DNA of 64,000 nt from Limenecus sp048360435 (GCA_048360435.1 DBGCOP010000009.1:62001-126000), one strand, 5' to 3'. Shown: positions 8,621-17,303, counted from the first letter of the stretch. The notes: a model not told the origin generated them from the letters alone. Program-made: numbers and translations.

Positions 8621-9448
8621 ATGTCTTATAAAAACGACGGTTACTTGGTAATAGCAAATAAATTCGGTAAAGCCAGTTCAGATGCAAAGGCACAACTGTT
8701 TGAAACTTATGACAGATTAAGAGATATTACTGTCAGCGGTTCAGCATTGGACGGAGCAGGTTTCGGAACAGCCGGAAGTTTCTTGTGGCAAATAGCAAGA
8801 TTGATTTCACCAAGTGCCTTTATGCCTGTTCTGGGTGGTAATACAACTATGAATATCCCCGGAACTTCTTACTGGTCACCTATAAGCGGAGGTAACTCTA
8901 TTCTGGACAGCGGGAGTGCTGCATTTGGTGTAACAGGTCTCGGGAATTATCCGGGTTTTCCAAGCGGAGCAGCACCAATTGCCTGGGGATTTGGAATGGA
9001 CACAAGTTATGAAACAGGAAATATAACAGGTGGTGCTTCCGGTTTGTACAGCGCAAGCAGCATCGGTGGTTCTGTCGGATTAAATGCTGCTGCATATGGT
9101 GCAGGAATTGCTTCAGGTTTTGGTGTTCCGGGAACAAGCTGGGTGCTCCCGACAGCAGGTGTAATTTCAGGTTTTGCCGGTGTTGTACAAGCAATGGCTC
9201 CTTATATGGGAGGATTTGGCTTGGGAGCAACTGTTCTGGGTAATCTTTTGCAAGGTACAACTTCTGCCGGTCTGGCAGCTTATCAAAATATTTCAGGAAG
9301 CATTTTGTCTAATGCAGACACAATTTTGTCCAACAAAGTAAGAAATATTGAAACCGTTGTAAAAATGCTGGATACTCAAGGCGACATCGTTAAAAAGATG
9401 TTGAAAGATTCTATCGAAAGCGACAGCAAACAAGTTCAGAATATGTAA
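8621..9448 (+). CDS. Glycine-rich hydrophobic protein, unknown function (275 aa)
   Basis: Lies 23 bases after protein B and is probably co-transcribed. Residues about 40-230 are strikingly rich in Gly, Ala, Ser and aromatic residues with little charge (for example WVLPTAGVISGFAGVVQAMA), so membrane insertion or a low-complexity assembly domain is possible. The C-terminal 50 residues (NKVRNIETVVKMLDTQGDI...) are charged and helical. There is no N-terminal signal peptide. The ribosome site GAGG and start are good. I do not recognise the family. Its place between MGMA paralogues suggests a shared structure. Confidence 0.75.
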   Translation: MSYKNDGYLVIANKFGKASSDAKAQLFETYDRLRDITVSGSALDGAGFGTAGSFLWQIARLISPSAFMPVLGGNTTMNIPGTSYWSPISGGNSILDSGSAAFGVTGLGNYPGFPSGAAPIAWGFGMDTSYETGNITGGASGLYSASSIGGSVGLNAAAYGAGIASGFGVPGTSWVLPTAGVISGFAGVVQAMAPYMGGFGLGATVLGNLLQGTTSAGLAAYQNISGSILSNADTILSNKVRNIETVVKMLDTQGDIVKKMLKDSIESDSKQVQNM

Positions 9449-9457
9449 AGAGGCAAA

Positions 9458-9688
9458 ATGTTTCAATCATCAAGAACCTATATTCGCACTATTAACACAG
9501 CTATCTGGGATAATGTCTTTATTTTATCATTATTAAAACGTATTGTAACTTTTTATTACAATTCCTTTGTTTTTCAGCCAAATATATTCAAGAAAGCTGA
9601 AAAATTGTCGATAACTAATTCGGAACACAAGAATTGTCTAGCTTTTCTAAAAGCAGCTAAAGATTCAAATATAAATTTCATTTATTAA
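9458..9688 (+). CDS. Small basic hypothetical protein (76 aa)
   Basis: Begins nine bases after the stop of the Gly-rich protein, with an AGAGG ribosome site four bases before ATG. It begins MFQSSRTYIR and contains one hydrophobic stretch (WDNVFILSLLKRIVTFYYN) and a basic tail. No family is recognised. Close spacing and a good start support it; the short length and lack of motifs leave doubt. Confidence 0.55.
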   Translation: MFQSSRTYIRTINTAIWDNVFILSLLKRIVTFYYNSFVFQPNIFKKAEKLSITNSEHKNCLAFLKAAKDSNINFIY

Positions 9689-9780
9689 GAAATATTAAAA
9701 TTGAATAATAACAAGGCAATAATATCAAGCGTTCTGTTTTTATAGTTATGTAGGTCCAAGTGGTGGACAAGGAGTAAATA

Positions 9781-10053
9781 TTGTTTCAAGAAGTATTACA
9801 AACAAACTTGCAAAAGATATTAAACTTCTTCGGATACCTTATGGCTTATTTCAGAAGAAACAATCCTCTGCAAGCCTTCTTAAATCAGATTGTTGCAATG
9901 ATTAAAGACTATTTGACTATGAACAGAAAGCTGAAAATGGCCAAATACAGAGTCAATTATCAAATGTACAAACTGAATCAAATGGAGCAGTTGATTGCCG
10001 AAAACAATGAGCACGTATTTCTCAGAGGAAATAAGCTTAACCTACAAAGATAA
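9781..10053 (+). CDS. Small helical hypothetical protein, TTG start (90 aa)
   Basis: AAGGAG lies six bases before a TTG start at 9781; no ATG competes until residue 21. The N-terminal half holds a hydrophobic, amphipathic helix (ILNFFGYLMAYF) and the C-terminal half is a Lys/Gln/Asn-rich helix (KYRVNYQMYKLNQMEQLI), suggesting a coiled coil. It sits 24 bases upstream of MGMA protein F and is probably its operon partner. No function is known. Confidence 0.65.
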   Translation: MFQEVLQTNLQKILNFFGYLMAYFRRNNPLQAFLNQIVAMIKDYLTMNRKLKMAKYRVNYQMYKLNQMEQLIAENNEHVFLRGNKLNLQR

Positions 10054-10077
10054 CTACTAGATAAGGGTGGGCCCGTT

Positions 10078-10401
10078 ATGGGAATGGCAACGTCACAACT
10101 GAGATTAATGTATTTAAATGCTTACAGGCTTGATCTGGAGTATAAAATACAGTTAATTACCGAAGCAAAAATGAATTTGTCTAAAACTTGTACAGATTTG
10201 TTGAATGTCGGTACTGATTTGGACTCTGACGACCCTATGGTTAAAAAGCTTGAAGCAAGAAAAGAACGTTTAAACCAGATGGAAAAGAAACTCGATATGC
10301 AAATGCAGCAATATCAGAACAAGCTTAAGATGATTGACCAAGAAATGCAGTCCTGTGATCAAATGCTCCAAAAGAATATCGAGCGGTCGTTTAAATACTA
10401 A
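10078..10401 (+). CDS. MGMA-family protein F, minimal form without the central insert (107 aa)
   Basis: Begins MGMATSQLRLMYLNAYRLD, aligning with MGMAASQARFLGLTARKTN of the two longer paralogues, and ends QKNIERSFKY, aligning with DKNIEETFKTF. Between these it is almost all predicted coiled coil (LNQMEKKLDMQMQQYQNKL), so it corresponds to the two terminal modules joined without any central domain. A GGGTGG ribosome site precedes the ATG. This supports the view that the conserved ends form the core helical bundle of the family. The next gene is convergent, 22 bases away. Confidence 0.8.
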   Translation: MGMATSQLRLMYLNAYRLDLEYKIQLITEAKMNLSKTCTDLLNVGTDLDSDDPMVKKLEARKERLNQMEKKLDMQMQQYQNKLKMIDQEMQSCDQMLQKNIERSFKY

Positions 10402-10423
10402 TTAAATCTCTGCATAAAGTTAA

Positions 10424-11134
10424 TTAATTAGCGTTTGATTTGGATAATTTCGAATTAGACATAGATAGTTTTATAAAATTTTTAGCTTCATTTATCGGCA
10501 CGGCAAACCCGATGCCGATATTTGATATGTTGTTATCAGGATTATATATAGATTGGCTTATGCCGATAACTTCACCTCTTATATTTATAATAGGACCACC
10601 GGAATTACCTGGGTTTATGGCCGCGTCTGTTTGTATCTTATTTTTTGAATAATCAATTCTGGAAACAATGCCGGTCGTCAATGTACCATTAAAGCCAAAA
10701 GGATTACCAATAGCAAGAACTCTCTGTCCCACCTTTACTTTTTCAGAATCACCAAGTTCTATTGTCGGAAGTTGTCTTTTTGCATTAATCTTTATAAGAG
10801 CAAGGTCATTGTCTTTTCCCATTACAGAGATAATATCACCTTTAAAGACCTCACCTGTCGAAATAGTAACCTGAACACTCGGAGCTCCTGAAACAACATG
10901 AGAACTCGTAAGAATTATTCCTTTAGCATCAATAATACAGCCTGTTCCCGTTGATAGTCCGTCTGACAGGTCTGCTTCAATCAAAACAATGGAAGGTGTC
11001 ATCTTTTCATAGATCTGTGTAATTGCAGAATCCTCATCATATCTCATGTTATCCAAAATACTGCAATCTGCCTTCTGGGCATTTGTTCCCATCAATACAA
11101 AAAATGACAATAATGTTACTACATATTTTTGCAT
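10424..11134 (-). CDS. HtrA/Deg-like trypsin-fold serine protease without PDZ domain
   Basis: Periplasmic protease by inference. The start at 11134 (MQKYVVTLLSFF) is chosen because GGGGAG lies seven bases upstream; it gives a signal peptide ending near TNAQKA. The catalytic triad is readable: His in TSSHVVSG (near residue 78), Asp in NDLALIKI (near 109) and Ser in NPGNSGGP (near 178), with the substrate loop IGNPFGF. After the protease domain the protein ends in a short Ser/Lys/Asn tail, so no PDZ module is present; family members usually have one or two. It sits next to an HTH gene on the same strand but 108 bases away. Confidence 0.9.
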   Translation of the reverse strand: MQKYVVTLLSFFVLMGTNAQKADCSILDNMRYDEDSAITQIYEKMTPSIVLIEADLSDGLSTGTGCIIDAKGIILTSSHVVSGAPSVQVTISTGEVFKGDIISVMGKDNDLALIKINAKRQLPTIELGDSEKVKVGQRVLAIGNPFGFNGTLTTGIVSRIDYSKNKIQTDAAINPGNSGGPIINIRGEVIGISQSIYNPDNNISNIGIGFAVPINEAKNFIKLSMSNSKLSKSNAN

Positions 11135-11242
11135 AAACTCTCTCCCCTCTTTAATTATGTGTAACATTATGAATTCGAATTTGAAGAGAATTAATACCGC
11201 AACTGTAATTAGAAGTACTTATTCAATTGATATTTATAATAT

Positions 11243-11605
11243 TTATTCAAATTTTTTAGAAATCTCAATTAATAACGACAAACTCGCATCATCCAGATTT
11301 TTCGCAGATTCCAATAGGAGTTTTAATTTAGGATTTTCCAAGATATATTCCGAACATTTTGCCGCTGCACGATCAGTATAAAACGGCAAAACCGGTTCAG
11401 ACTCATAATCAAGAAAGTCATCTATGCTGCATTCGAGAACATTTGCAATTTTTTGAAGATTATCAATAGTAGGATTTTTATTGAAACCTCCAAATATTTT
11501 TTCAACAGTACTTTTGGGTATACCTGTTTTTTCAGCAATCTCTCTTGAAGTAAAATTTTTGCTGTATTTTAAATCATTTAGTCTGTCTTTACTAAGTTTA
11601 GGCAT
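11243..11605 (-). CDS. XRE-family helix-turn-helix regulator (120 aa)
   Basis: DNA-binding regulator. The N-terminal 65 residues form a Cro/cI-type HTH (SREIAEKTGIPKSTVEKIFGG, here split by the recognition helix) followed by the usual LQKIANVLECSIDDFL stretch. The C-terminal half is a short helical domain with no recognised motif. ATG at 11605 (MPKLSK) is preferred to an upstream TTG because AAGGA lies six bases before it. Divergent from the small HTH gene and glycosyltransferases at 11785. Confidence 0.85.
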   Translation of the reverse strand: MPKLSKDRLNDLKYSKNFTSREIAEKTGIPKSTVEKIFGGFNKNPTIDNLQKIANVLECSIDDFLDYESEPVLPFYTDRAAAKCSEYILENPKLKLLLESAKNLDDASLSLLIEISKKFE

Positions 11606-11784
11606 AACCAATCCTTACAATTTATTTTATTATCATACAACTCAATTTAATCTTCCATAAATTGATATTTTTGTTTAAAGTTTGTTTTACAATATTTCTT
11701 TATGCAGATATTTTACTCTTGCATGTTTCTTTATTTGGATATAAGATTAAAGTTACAATCAAAGAAAAAATTAGGTTATTTATT

Positions 11785-11991
11785 GTGTATGAAAATTTGT
11801 TGTCAGAAATAAATAAACATAATATATCGTGTTCGCAAGCAGCCACACTACTTAACATATCCGAACAAGAATTTTCAAAAAAAATTTCAGGAATCAAGTC
11901 TTTCAGACTAAATGAAGCACTAAAAATCAGAAGTTTTCTAGCAAAGAAAAATTCATCATTTGAATATTTATTTAAACAAGGAGAGCCATGA
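11785..11991 (+). CDS. Small HTH-like protein preceding the glycosyltransferase cluster (68 aa)
   Basis: The frame is open from 11662, but the upstream part overlaps a promoter-like pair (TTTACA, 17 bases, TATTTT near 11685-11714), so the GTG at 11785 is proposed. The product, including CSQAATLLNISEQEFSKKI and EALKIRSFL, resembles a phage-repressor-type HTH. The stop overlaps the ATG of the next gene (ATGA), so it is probably the first gene of the glycosyltransferase operon. Start position is uncertain. Confidence 0.6.
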   Translation: MYENLLSEINKHNISCSQAATLLNISEQEFSKKISGIKSFRLNEALKIRSFLAKKNSSFEYLFKQGEP

Positions 11992-12965
11992 CAGAAGCTT
12001 TAGAAAAGAAAACAGTAAACAAAAATCAGGTAGACTTTGTATTGATATCACTGTGCACATGTAAACGCCCACTAATGCTTAGAGAGTGCCTTTTATCAAT
12101 AAATAATACAGAAATTTCTGAAAATATAAAGGTCGAAATTATTGTAGTTGACAATGATTCGTCAAAAACAGCACAACCTGTTGTGTTTGATTTAGCTGAT
12201 AAAGTTAAATACCCTATAAAATATTTTGTTGAAGAAGAAAGAGGCATTTCAAAAGCCAGAAATAAAGTTTTGGACGAAGCAGTCAAAACTGATGCAACTC
12301 ATATATTATTTTTTGATGATGATGAACTGTTAACTTCTACAACACTTAAAGAGCATATTAAGCTCTATAATGAAAATAATGAAGCCTACATAAGCTCAGG
12401 CCCTACACTAAACAAGTTTTGTGTAACATACCCTGAGTATATTAAAAAGAACATTTGCTTTAAACAAAAAACTACAAAAAAGACTGGGCAAATACGAAAC
12501 AATTGTGCAGCAGGAAATGTTTTCTTTCCAATATCTCTCATAAAAGATTACGGACTAAGGTTTTCAGAAAAATATGTGTTTATGGGAGGAGAAGACGGCG
12601 AATTTTTTAAAAGAGCATCTGAGCTTGGTTTTACAATTGTTTGGAATAATGAAGCCGTGATATATGAAGTAGTTCCGCCTGCCAGAGCAAACATAGATTT
12701 TGTACTGAAAAAAAGTTATTACAATGGTTTTGCAGGCGTATATTACAAGTTTAAAAACAAAACATTAACATTAAAAAAATTTGTATATCTTCTAAAAATT
12801 TCTTTTACATTTATGTTCAATATACTTTATGTGATTCCATCCTTGTTATTTGGTTTTACAGAATTTTTGAATGCAATTGGGATGTGTTTTCGAACAAAAG
12901 GAAAAATTGACGGAGTTTTGAGCAATCGACCTTACAATTTTTATGAGAACATTTACGGAGAATAG
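11988..12965 (+). CDS. Family 2 glycosyltransferase with C-terminal membrane anchor
   Basis: GT-A fold sugar transferase, probably in surface polysaccharide assembly at the inner membrane. The nucleotide-binding strand is FVLISLCTCKRP, followed by VEIIVVDNDSS, GISKARN and the metal-binding FFDDDE, then GGEDGEFFKR near residue 205. A hydrophobic stretch near 280-305 (FMFNILYVIPSLLFGF) may anchor it. The start overlaps the preceding HTH gene. Acceptor and donor cannot be inferred. Confidence 0.88.
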   Translation: MTEALEKKTVNKNQVDFVLISLCTCKRPLMLRECLLSINNTEISENIKVEIIVVDNDSSKTAQPVVFDLADKVKYPIKYFVEEERGISKARNKVLDEAVKTDATHILFFDDDELLTSTTLKEHIKLYNENNEAYISSGPTLNKFCVTYPEYIKKNICFKQKTTKKTGQIRNNCAAGNVFFPISLIKDYGLRFSEKYVFMGGEDGEFFKRASELGFTIVWNNEAVIYEVVPPARANIDFVLKKSYYNGFAGVYYKFKNKTLTLKKFVYLLKISFTFMFNILYVIPSLLFGFTEFLNAIGMCFRTKGKIDGVLSNRPYNFYENIYGE

Positions 12966-12972
12966 AAATTAA

Positions 12973-13803
12973 ATGCCACTAGTATCAGTACTTACACCTT
13001 TATACAACACTAATCCTCAACATCTTAAAGAGATGATAGAATCTATATTGAGCCAAACATTTTCTGATTTTGAATTTTTATTACTCAATGATTCGCCTGA
13101 TAATTCTGAAATCAAAAACATAGTTAAATCATACAAGGATAAAAGAATCATTTATCTGGAAAATCCTTGTAATCAGGGAATTTCTAAAAGCCGTAATACC
13201 TTGCTCAAGCTTGCCAAAGGCAAATATATTGCAATATTTGACCATGATGACATATCTTTGCCTGAAAGATTGGAAAAAGAAGTTTTTGTGCTAAATCAAA
13301 ACCCTGAAATAGGCGTAGTCAGCTGCCTAGCTACAACAATAGAAAGGAAAAAGAAAATTAAACATCCCAAAAACAATATAGAAATAAAAATAGAGCTTGT
13401 AAAAAGAGGTTGTGTCATTCTACACACAGGAGCAATGATTAGAAAGAGTATTCTTACTGACAATAATATCTGCTGGGAAGAAGAATTTTCACCTTGTGAA
13501 GATTATATGCTATGGGGACGATTAATAGAAAAAACTATGTTTCATAATATACAGGAAATTCTTGTTATATATCGTGATCACAAAAATAATACAACTCACA
13601 AGCAAGACAGAATTATGTCGGACAAAGATGCATTAATAAAAAATTTTTTACAAAAAACATACCCATATTTTAATTTTCTAAGCACATCTTCATCATTCAT
13701 AATGCTCTTTGGATTTATACCGTTTATAAAGATAATAACAAAAGGAAACAAAGTAAAATACATGCTGTTCGGTTTCATTCCATTATGCAAAATAACAAGG
13801 TAA
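12973..13803 (+). CDS. Family 2 glycosyltransferase
   Basis: Starts with the typical PLVSVLTPLYNTNPQHLKE, then DFEFLLLNDSPD, NQGISKSRN and the IFDHDD metal motif, and a later acidic CEDYMLWGRL. Length (276 residues) suits a single GT-A domain; the C-terminal 40 residues repeat a Phe/Ile/Lys-rich FGFIPFIKI / FGFIPLCKI pattern, perhaps a membrane-surface helix. It follows the previous transferase by seven bases. Substrates unknown. Confidence 0.88.
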   Translation: MPLVSVLTPLYNTNPQHLKEMIESILSQTFSDFEFLLLNDSPDNSEIKNIVKSYKDKRIIYLENPCNQGISKSRNTLLKLAKGKYIAIFDHDDISLPERLEKEVFVLNQNPEIGVVSCLATTIERKKKIKHPKNNIEIKIELVKRGCVILHTGAMIRKSILTDNNICWEEEFSPCEDYMLWGRLIEKTMFHNIQEILVIYRDHKNNTTHKQDRIMSDKDALIKNFLQKTYPYFNFLSTSSSFIMLFGFIPFIKIITKGNKVKYMLFGFIPLCKITR

Positions 13804-13807
13804 AAAT

Positions 13808-14662
13808 ATGTTTGCAATCAAACTTTTAAAAGCAAAAACAGATTTTTTAACCGTCAAATTAAGACTTTTATTCATTAAAAACAAACAGTTAAGAAATAGA
13901 TATAAAAAATTCAACTTATATAAAATATCAAAAACTCTCAGCTCAAAATTAAAATGGGGTATATCATATTCTGTATTTGACGGAGAAGAATTACTCGAAA
14001 AATCACTGAAATCAGTAAGAAATTCTGCCGATTACATTAATGTAGTATACCAAACTACATCCTGGTATAACGAATCTTGTTCGAAAGATTTGATAAGAGT
14101 TCTAAAAAAGTGTAAAGAACAAAATTTAATTGATGAAATCATTGAATATAAACCTAATTATGAAAAATCAGCAGGAAAACAAGAGCTTGAAAAAAGAAAT
14201 ATCGGGCTTAAATATTCAAAGAAAGCAGGTTGTGACTATTTTATGCCAATGGACACTGATGAATTTTATCTTGGAAACGAACTGGAGAAACTAAAACGAA
14301 AAATCAGTATAAATGGAATAACAAATGCATATTGTATGCAAAAATTATACTTAACTCCAACTAAAAGAATTCAAGAACTTCCCAGACATGCCGTCACTTT
14401 ATTTGGAAAAATCAACGTATTTTCAAAAATGAAGGCTAATAAAAATAACATAATATTAATAGACCCCACAAGACAAATAAGTCGATTTTTTAATAAAAAA
14501 CCATATGTATTTTTAGATATTTACATGCATCACTATTCTTTTTTTAGAAAGGATATTAATAAAAAAATCAGAAACTCATCGGGAAAGGTTATGTTACCAA
14601 AAACATCCGAAACAATCAAAGTACATGATTATTTTAAATTAGGTGAAATTTTCGAAGAATAA
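13808..14662 (+). CDS. Glycosyltransferase-like protein (GT-A type)
   Basis: Third gene of the run, four bases after the previous stop, with AAGG before ATG. A basic N-terminus of about 45 residues precedes a GT-like core: WGISYSVFDGEELLEKSLKS, then a DYFMPMDTDEFYLGNE stretch that resembles the metal-binding DxD region of GT-A enzymes. The rest is basic. It is less typical than its two neighbours; assignment to transferases rests on the acidic motif and context. Confidence 0.65.
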   Translation: MFAIKLLKAKTDFLTVKLRLLFIKNKQLRNRYKKFNLYKISKTLSSKLKWGISYSVFDGEELLEKSLKSVRNSADYINVVYQTTSWYNESCSKDLIRVLKKCKEQNLIDEIIEYKPNYEKSAGKQELEKRNIGLKYSKKAGCDYFMPMDTDEFYLGNELEKLKRKISINGITNAYCMQKLYLTPTKRIQELPRHAVTLFGKINVFSKMKANKNNIILIDPTRQISRFFNKKPYVFLDIYMHHYSFFRKDINKKIRNSSGKVMLPKTSETIKVHDYFKLGEIFEE

Positions 14663-14664
14663 TC

Positions 14665-14693
14665 TTTAACTTTGCAATCTTGTGTTTTATAAT
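14665..14693 (+). promoter_or_regulatory. Promoter giving a predicted leaderless glcD transcript
   Basis: TTTAAC (14665-14670) and a perfect TATAAT (14688-14693) are spaced by exactly 17 bases. The ATG at 14700 begins six bases after the -10 box, where transcription is expected to start, and no ribosome site is present. Confidence 0.6.
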
Positions 14694-14699
14694 CCAAGT

Positions 14700-16112
14700 A
14701 TGCTTATAAAAGAAAATGTCACAATAGCAAAATTTGATAAAAAAATAGTATCGTTACTTGAAAATATTGTCGGAAAAAATAACATAATCTCTGATATTGA
14801 AGGAGTTTATGCCTATTCATTTGACTGTGCACATATACCATTTTCAAAAGAAAATCCTGTGATTGTTGTTCAACCAGAAAACACAGTTCAAGTCAGTGAA
14901 ATATTAAAAACAGCAAACAAGTATAATATACCGGTTATACCAAGAGGGGCAGGAACAAACCACGCAGGAGGCTGTGCACCGGTAAAAGGCGGCATTATTA
15001 TCCATTTTGCAAAAATGAATAAAATTATTGAAATAAACAACAGTGACTTGACTTGCAGAGTGCAGCCAGGTGTTGTTGTGGCAGACTTACAAAAAGCCGC
15101 AAAAGAAGCCGGACTCTTTTATCCTCCCGACCCGTCAAACCTTGCTGTTTCAACAATCGGAGGAGGAATTGCCCTCTCTTCGGGAGGTCCGAGAGCTTTC
15201 AAATACGGAACTGTTAAAGATTATGTTCTTGATTTGGAAGTAGTTCTGGCAGACGGCACAATTATCAGAACGGGAGCTAACACACCCAAAAATGTAACCG
15301 GTTACAATCTGACACAGCTCATAGTCGGTTCTGAAGGTACACTGGGCATAGTCACCGAAGCCGTAATGAAATTGATTCCGGAACCGGAAAAAACAAACGT
15401 ACTTCTTGCTTATTATGAGAGTATTGAAGAAGCTGTTAATTCTGTCAGTGAAATAATTAACAACCATTTAACCCCATCTGTTGTTGATTTAATTGACAAA
15501 AAAACCATTCAAACAATAGAAAACTTTTATCCGACTGGTCTTTTATGCAATAAAGAGGCTCTGCTTATAATTGAAGTAGACGGAGATGAAGCCTCAATTT
15601 CTCATCAACAGGAAAAAATAATTTCCTTATGCCAAAAAAACGGTTCTGTTGAAGTGATTTGTGCCAGAGATGAAGAAGAAAGAATGAAAATCTGGACATC
15701 AAGGCGTTCTGCTTTTGGTGCTTGTGCACAACTTGCTCCGAATGTAATAACAGAAGACGTTGTTGTTCCCCGTTCAAAAATTGCGGATTTGTCCAAAGGT
15801 ATACTTGAGATAAGCGAAAGATATAACCTGATAACAATGGTAATGGGGCATATAGGCGACGGAAACATACACCCCAATTTTGCACTTGATTTAAGAGACA
15901 AAAAACAGCGAGAGAACTTTGAAAAAGCTAAAACAGAACTCTTCAAACTTGCTGTATCCCTTGGAGGAACACTTTCTGGAGAACATGGCATAGGATGTCA
16001 GAAAGCAAAATTTTTACCTATTGCACTCGATAAAACAAGTCTCAAACTTATGAAAGAAATAAAAAAAATATTTGACCCTAAAAATATTTTAAATCCTGAA
16101 AAAATGATGTAG
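14700..16112 (+). CDS. glcD: FAD-linked oxidase, GlcD / D-lactate dehydrogenase type
   Basis: Oxidises a 2-hydroxy acid (glycolate or D-lactate) using FAD. The N-terminal PCMH-type FAD domain shows VPRGAGTNHAGG (as IPRGAGTNHAGG), the DPSNLAVSTIGG loop, and GYNLTQLIVGSEGTLGI; the C-terminal domain has MVMGHIGDGNIHPNF and SGEHGIGCQKAKFL, including the conserved substrate and metal His residues. At 470 residues it matches GlcD. The start ATG at 14700 is preferred over a GTG six codons upstream because of the promoter geometry. No glcE/glcF partner is adjacent, so its electron acceptor is unknown. Confidence 0.9.
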   Translation: MLIKENVTIAKFDKKIVSLLENIVGKNNIISDIEGVYAYSFDCAHIPFSKENPVIVVQPENTVQVSEILKTANKYNIPVIPRGAGTNHAGGCAPVKGGIIIHFAKMNKIIEINNSDLTCRVQPGVVVADLQKAAKEAGLFYPPDPSNLAVSTIGGGIALSSGGPRAFKYGTVKDYVLDLEVVLADGTIIRTGANTPKNVTGYNLTQLIVGSEGTLGIVTEAVMKLIPEPEKTNVLLAYYESIEEAVNSVSEIINNHLTPSVVDLIDKKTIQTIENFYPTGLLCNKEALLIIEVDGDEASISHQQEKIISLCQKNGSVEVICARDEEERMKIWTSRRSAFGACAQLAPNVITEDVVVPRSKIADLSKGILEISERYNLITMVMGHIGDGNIHPNFALDLRDKKQRENFEKAKTELFKLAVSLGGTLSGEHGIGCQKAKFLPIALDKTSLKLMKEIKKIFDPKNILNPEKMM

Positions 16113-16133
16113 GATATTATCAAGGAGAAACGT

Positions 16134-16448
16134 GTGAAAAACTGTGTAATTTACTGTACCGTACCCAATGAATTTAGTGCTAATCTTATAGCAACTACAC
16201 TGGTTGAAGAAAAACTGGCAGCGTGTGTCAATATAATTCCGTCCATAACCTCAGTTTATAAGTGGGAAGGAATTGTCCAGACAGACAACGAGCTTTTGCT
16301 TATGATAAAAACTCAAGAATCAAAATTTGAGGATTTAAAAAATAAAATAATTGAACTTCATGAATACACAGTACCTGAAATTATTGCTGTTCCCATAATT
16401 CTTGGCAATGAAGAATACCAAAAATGGATTATTAAAGAAACAGAATGA
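16134..16448 (+). CDS. cutA: CutA-like divalent cation tolerance protein
   Basis: A 104-residue ferredoxin-like trimeric protein. Hallmarks are CTVPNEFSANLIATTLVEEKLAACVNI (in two parts), SVYKWEG, and the C-terminal HEYTVPEIIAVPI. The start is GTG with AAGGAG five bases upstream; an ATG does not occur nearby. Its stop overlaps the start of the next gene (ATGA). Role in metal tolerance is by family only. Confidence 0.93.
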   Translation: MKNCVIYCTVPNEFSANLIATTLVEEKLAACVNIIPSITSVYKWEGIVQTDNELLLMIKTQESKFEDLKNKIIELHEYTVPEIIAVPIILGNEEYQKWIIKETE

Positions 16449-17275
16449 TTGAACTTAAAACAGAAAAAGAATACTCAGTCATATTGAATGGAATGATAGA
16501 ATTCATTGAAAACCTCGGACTAAAGGTAAATACTAAAACCAAAGCCCGCGGACATCAGGGATTTTTTCTTAAAAACAGAATAGACATATCTTCAAGTCTT
16601 TCAAATAAAAGAAAAATAGAGGTTTTGATACATGAATTCACTCACTATATCCACGCAAAGTTAGACCCTCTTGCTCTCAAGAATCAATCGGATTTGTCGG
16701 TTTTATTTCCCAAATCGGATATAAAAAAAATTGAAAATGAATTATATCAGGTAACAAGATTTCTTGAAAAAAACAAAGCTATCTCAAAACTTGATGAACA
16801 GAGAGAAGAGACTTTAAAAAACATAAAATATTACGACTCTCTAATAAAAAAAGAATGTCCTGATTTTAAGCGTTCTTATCCTTGCAAGTCATTTGAAAAA
16901 GAGATCAAAAAGACAGATGCAAAATATCTTTTAAAATATGACAGAGTTCAAGTTAAAGCGATGTTTCTGGGAAAAACCAGCTATTATGCAGTAAAAAACA
17001 TTGATGAAGATTTTCCGTATCTAAAATCGGTTTACAAAAATTACATAATTCTGAAATCTCATCAAAGAATGCTCAAAAGAATATCAGGCAGAATAAACAG
17101 GCTGAATAAATATTACAAAAAGCCAACCGAGCTTTTTGCAAGATTTGTAGAAGCATTGTTTATAGACACTGCCGCTGTTTCAGACATTGCTCCACATGCT
17201 TACCTTGTTTTTTGCAGAGAACTTTCAGAAAACAAATATCTTGAACTGGCAGATTTCATCAACAACTTTTTTTAA
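16445..17275 (+). CDS. Putative HExxH zinc metallopeptidase, unknown family (276 aa)
   Basis: Translationally coupled to cutA. Contains VLIHEFTHYIHAKL near residue 62, a clear HExxH zincin motif with a further His three residues on. The rest is Lys-rich and helical, with a hydrophilic middle and a C-terminal IDTAAVSDIAPHAYLVF stretch in which an acidic residue and His could complete the metal site. There is no signal peptide, so it appears cytosolic. ImmA/IrrE-like peptidases are one possibility, but the spacing is not typical. Confidence 0.7.
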   Translation: MIELKTEKEYSVILNGMIEFIENLGLKVNTKTKARGHQGFFLKNRIDISSSLSNKRKIEVLIHEFTHYIHAKLDPLALKNQSDLSVLFPKSDIKKIENELYQVTRFLEKNKAISKLDEQREETLKNIKYYDSLIKKECPDFKRSYPCKSFEKEIKKTDAKYLLKYDRVQVKAMFLGKTSYYAVKNIDEDFPYLKSVYKNYIILKSHQRMLKRISGRINRLNKYYKKPTELFARFVEALFIDTAAVSDIAPHAYLVFCRELSENKYLELADFINNFF

Positions 17276-17303
17276 GCAATTTCCTTTTTATTTTTAAATA
17301 GAT

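Noticed and set aside
8898..9260. Minus-strand frame opposite the Gly-rich protein
   Set aside because: His/Gln/Leu-rich translation typical of an antisense Gly/Ala-rich gene; no ribosome site.
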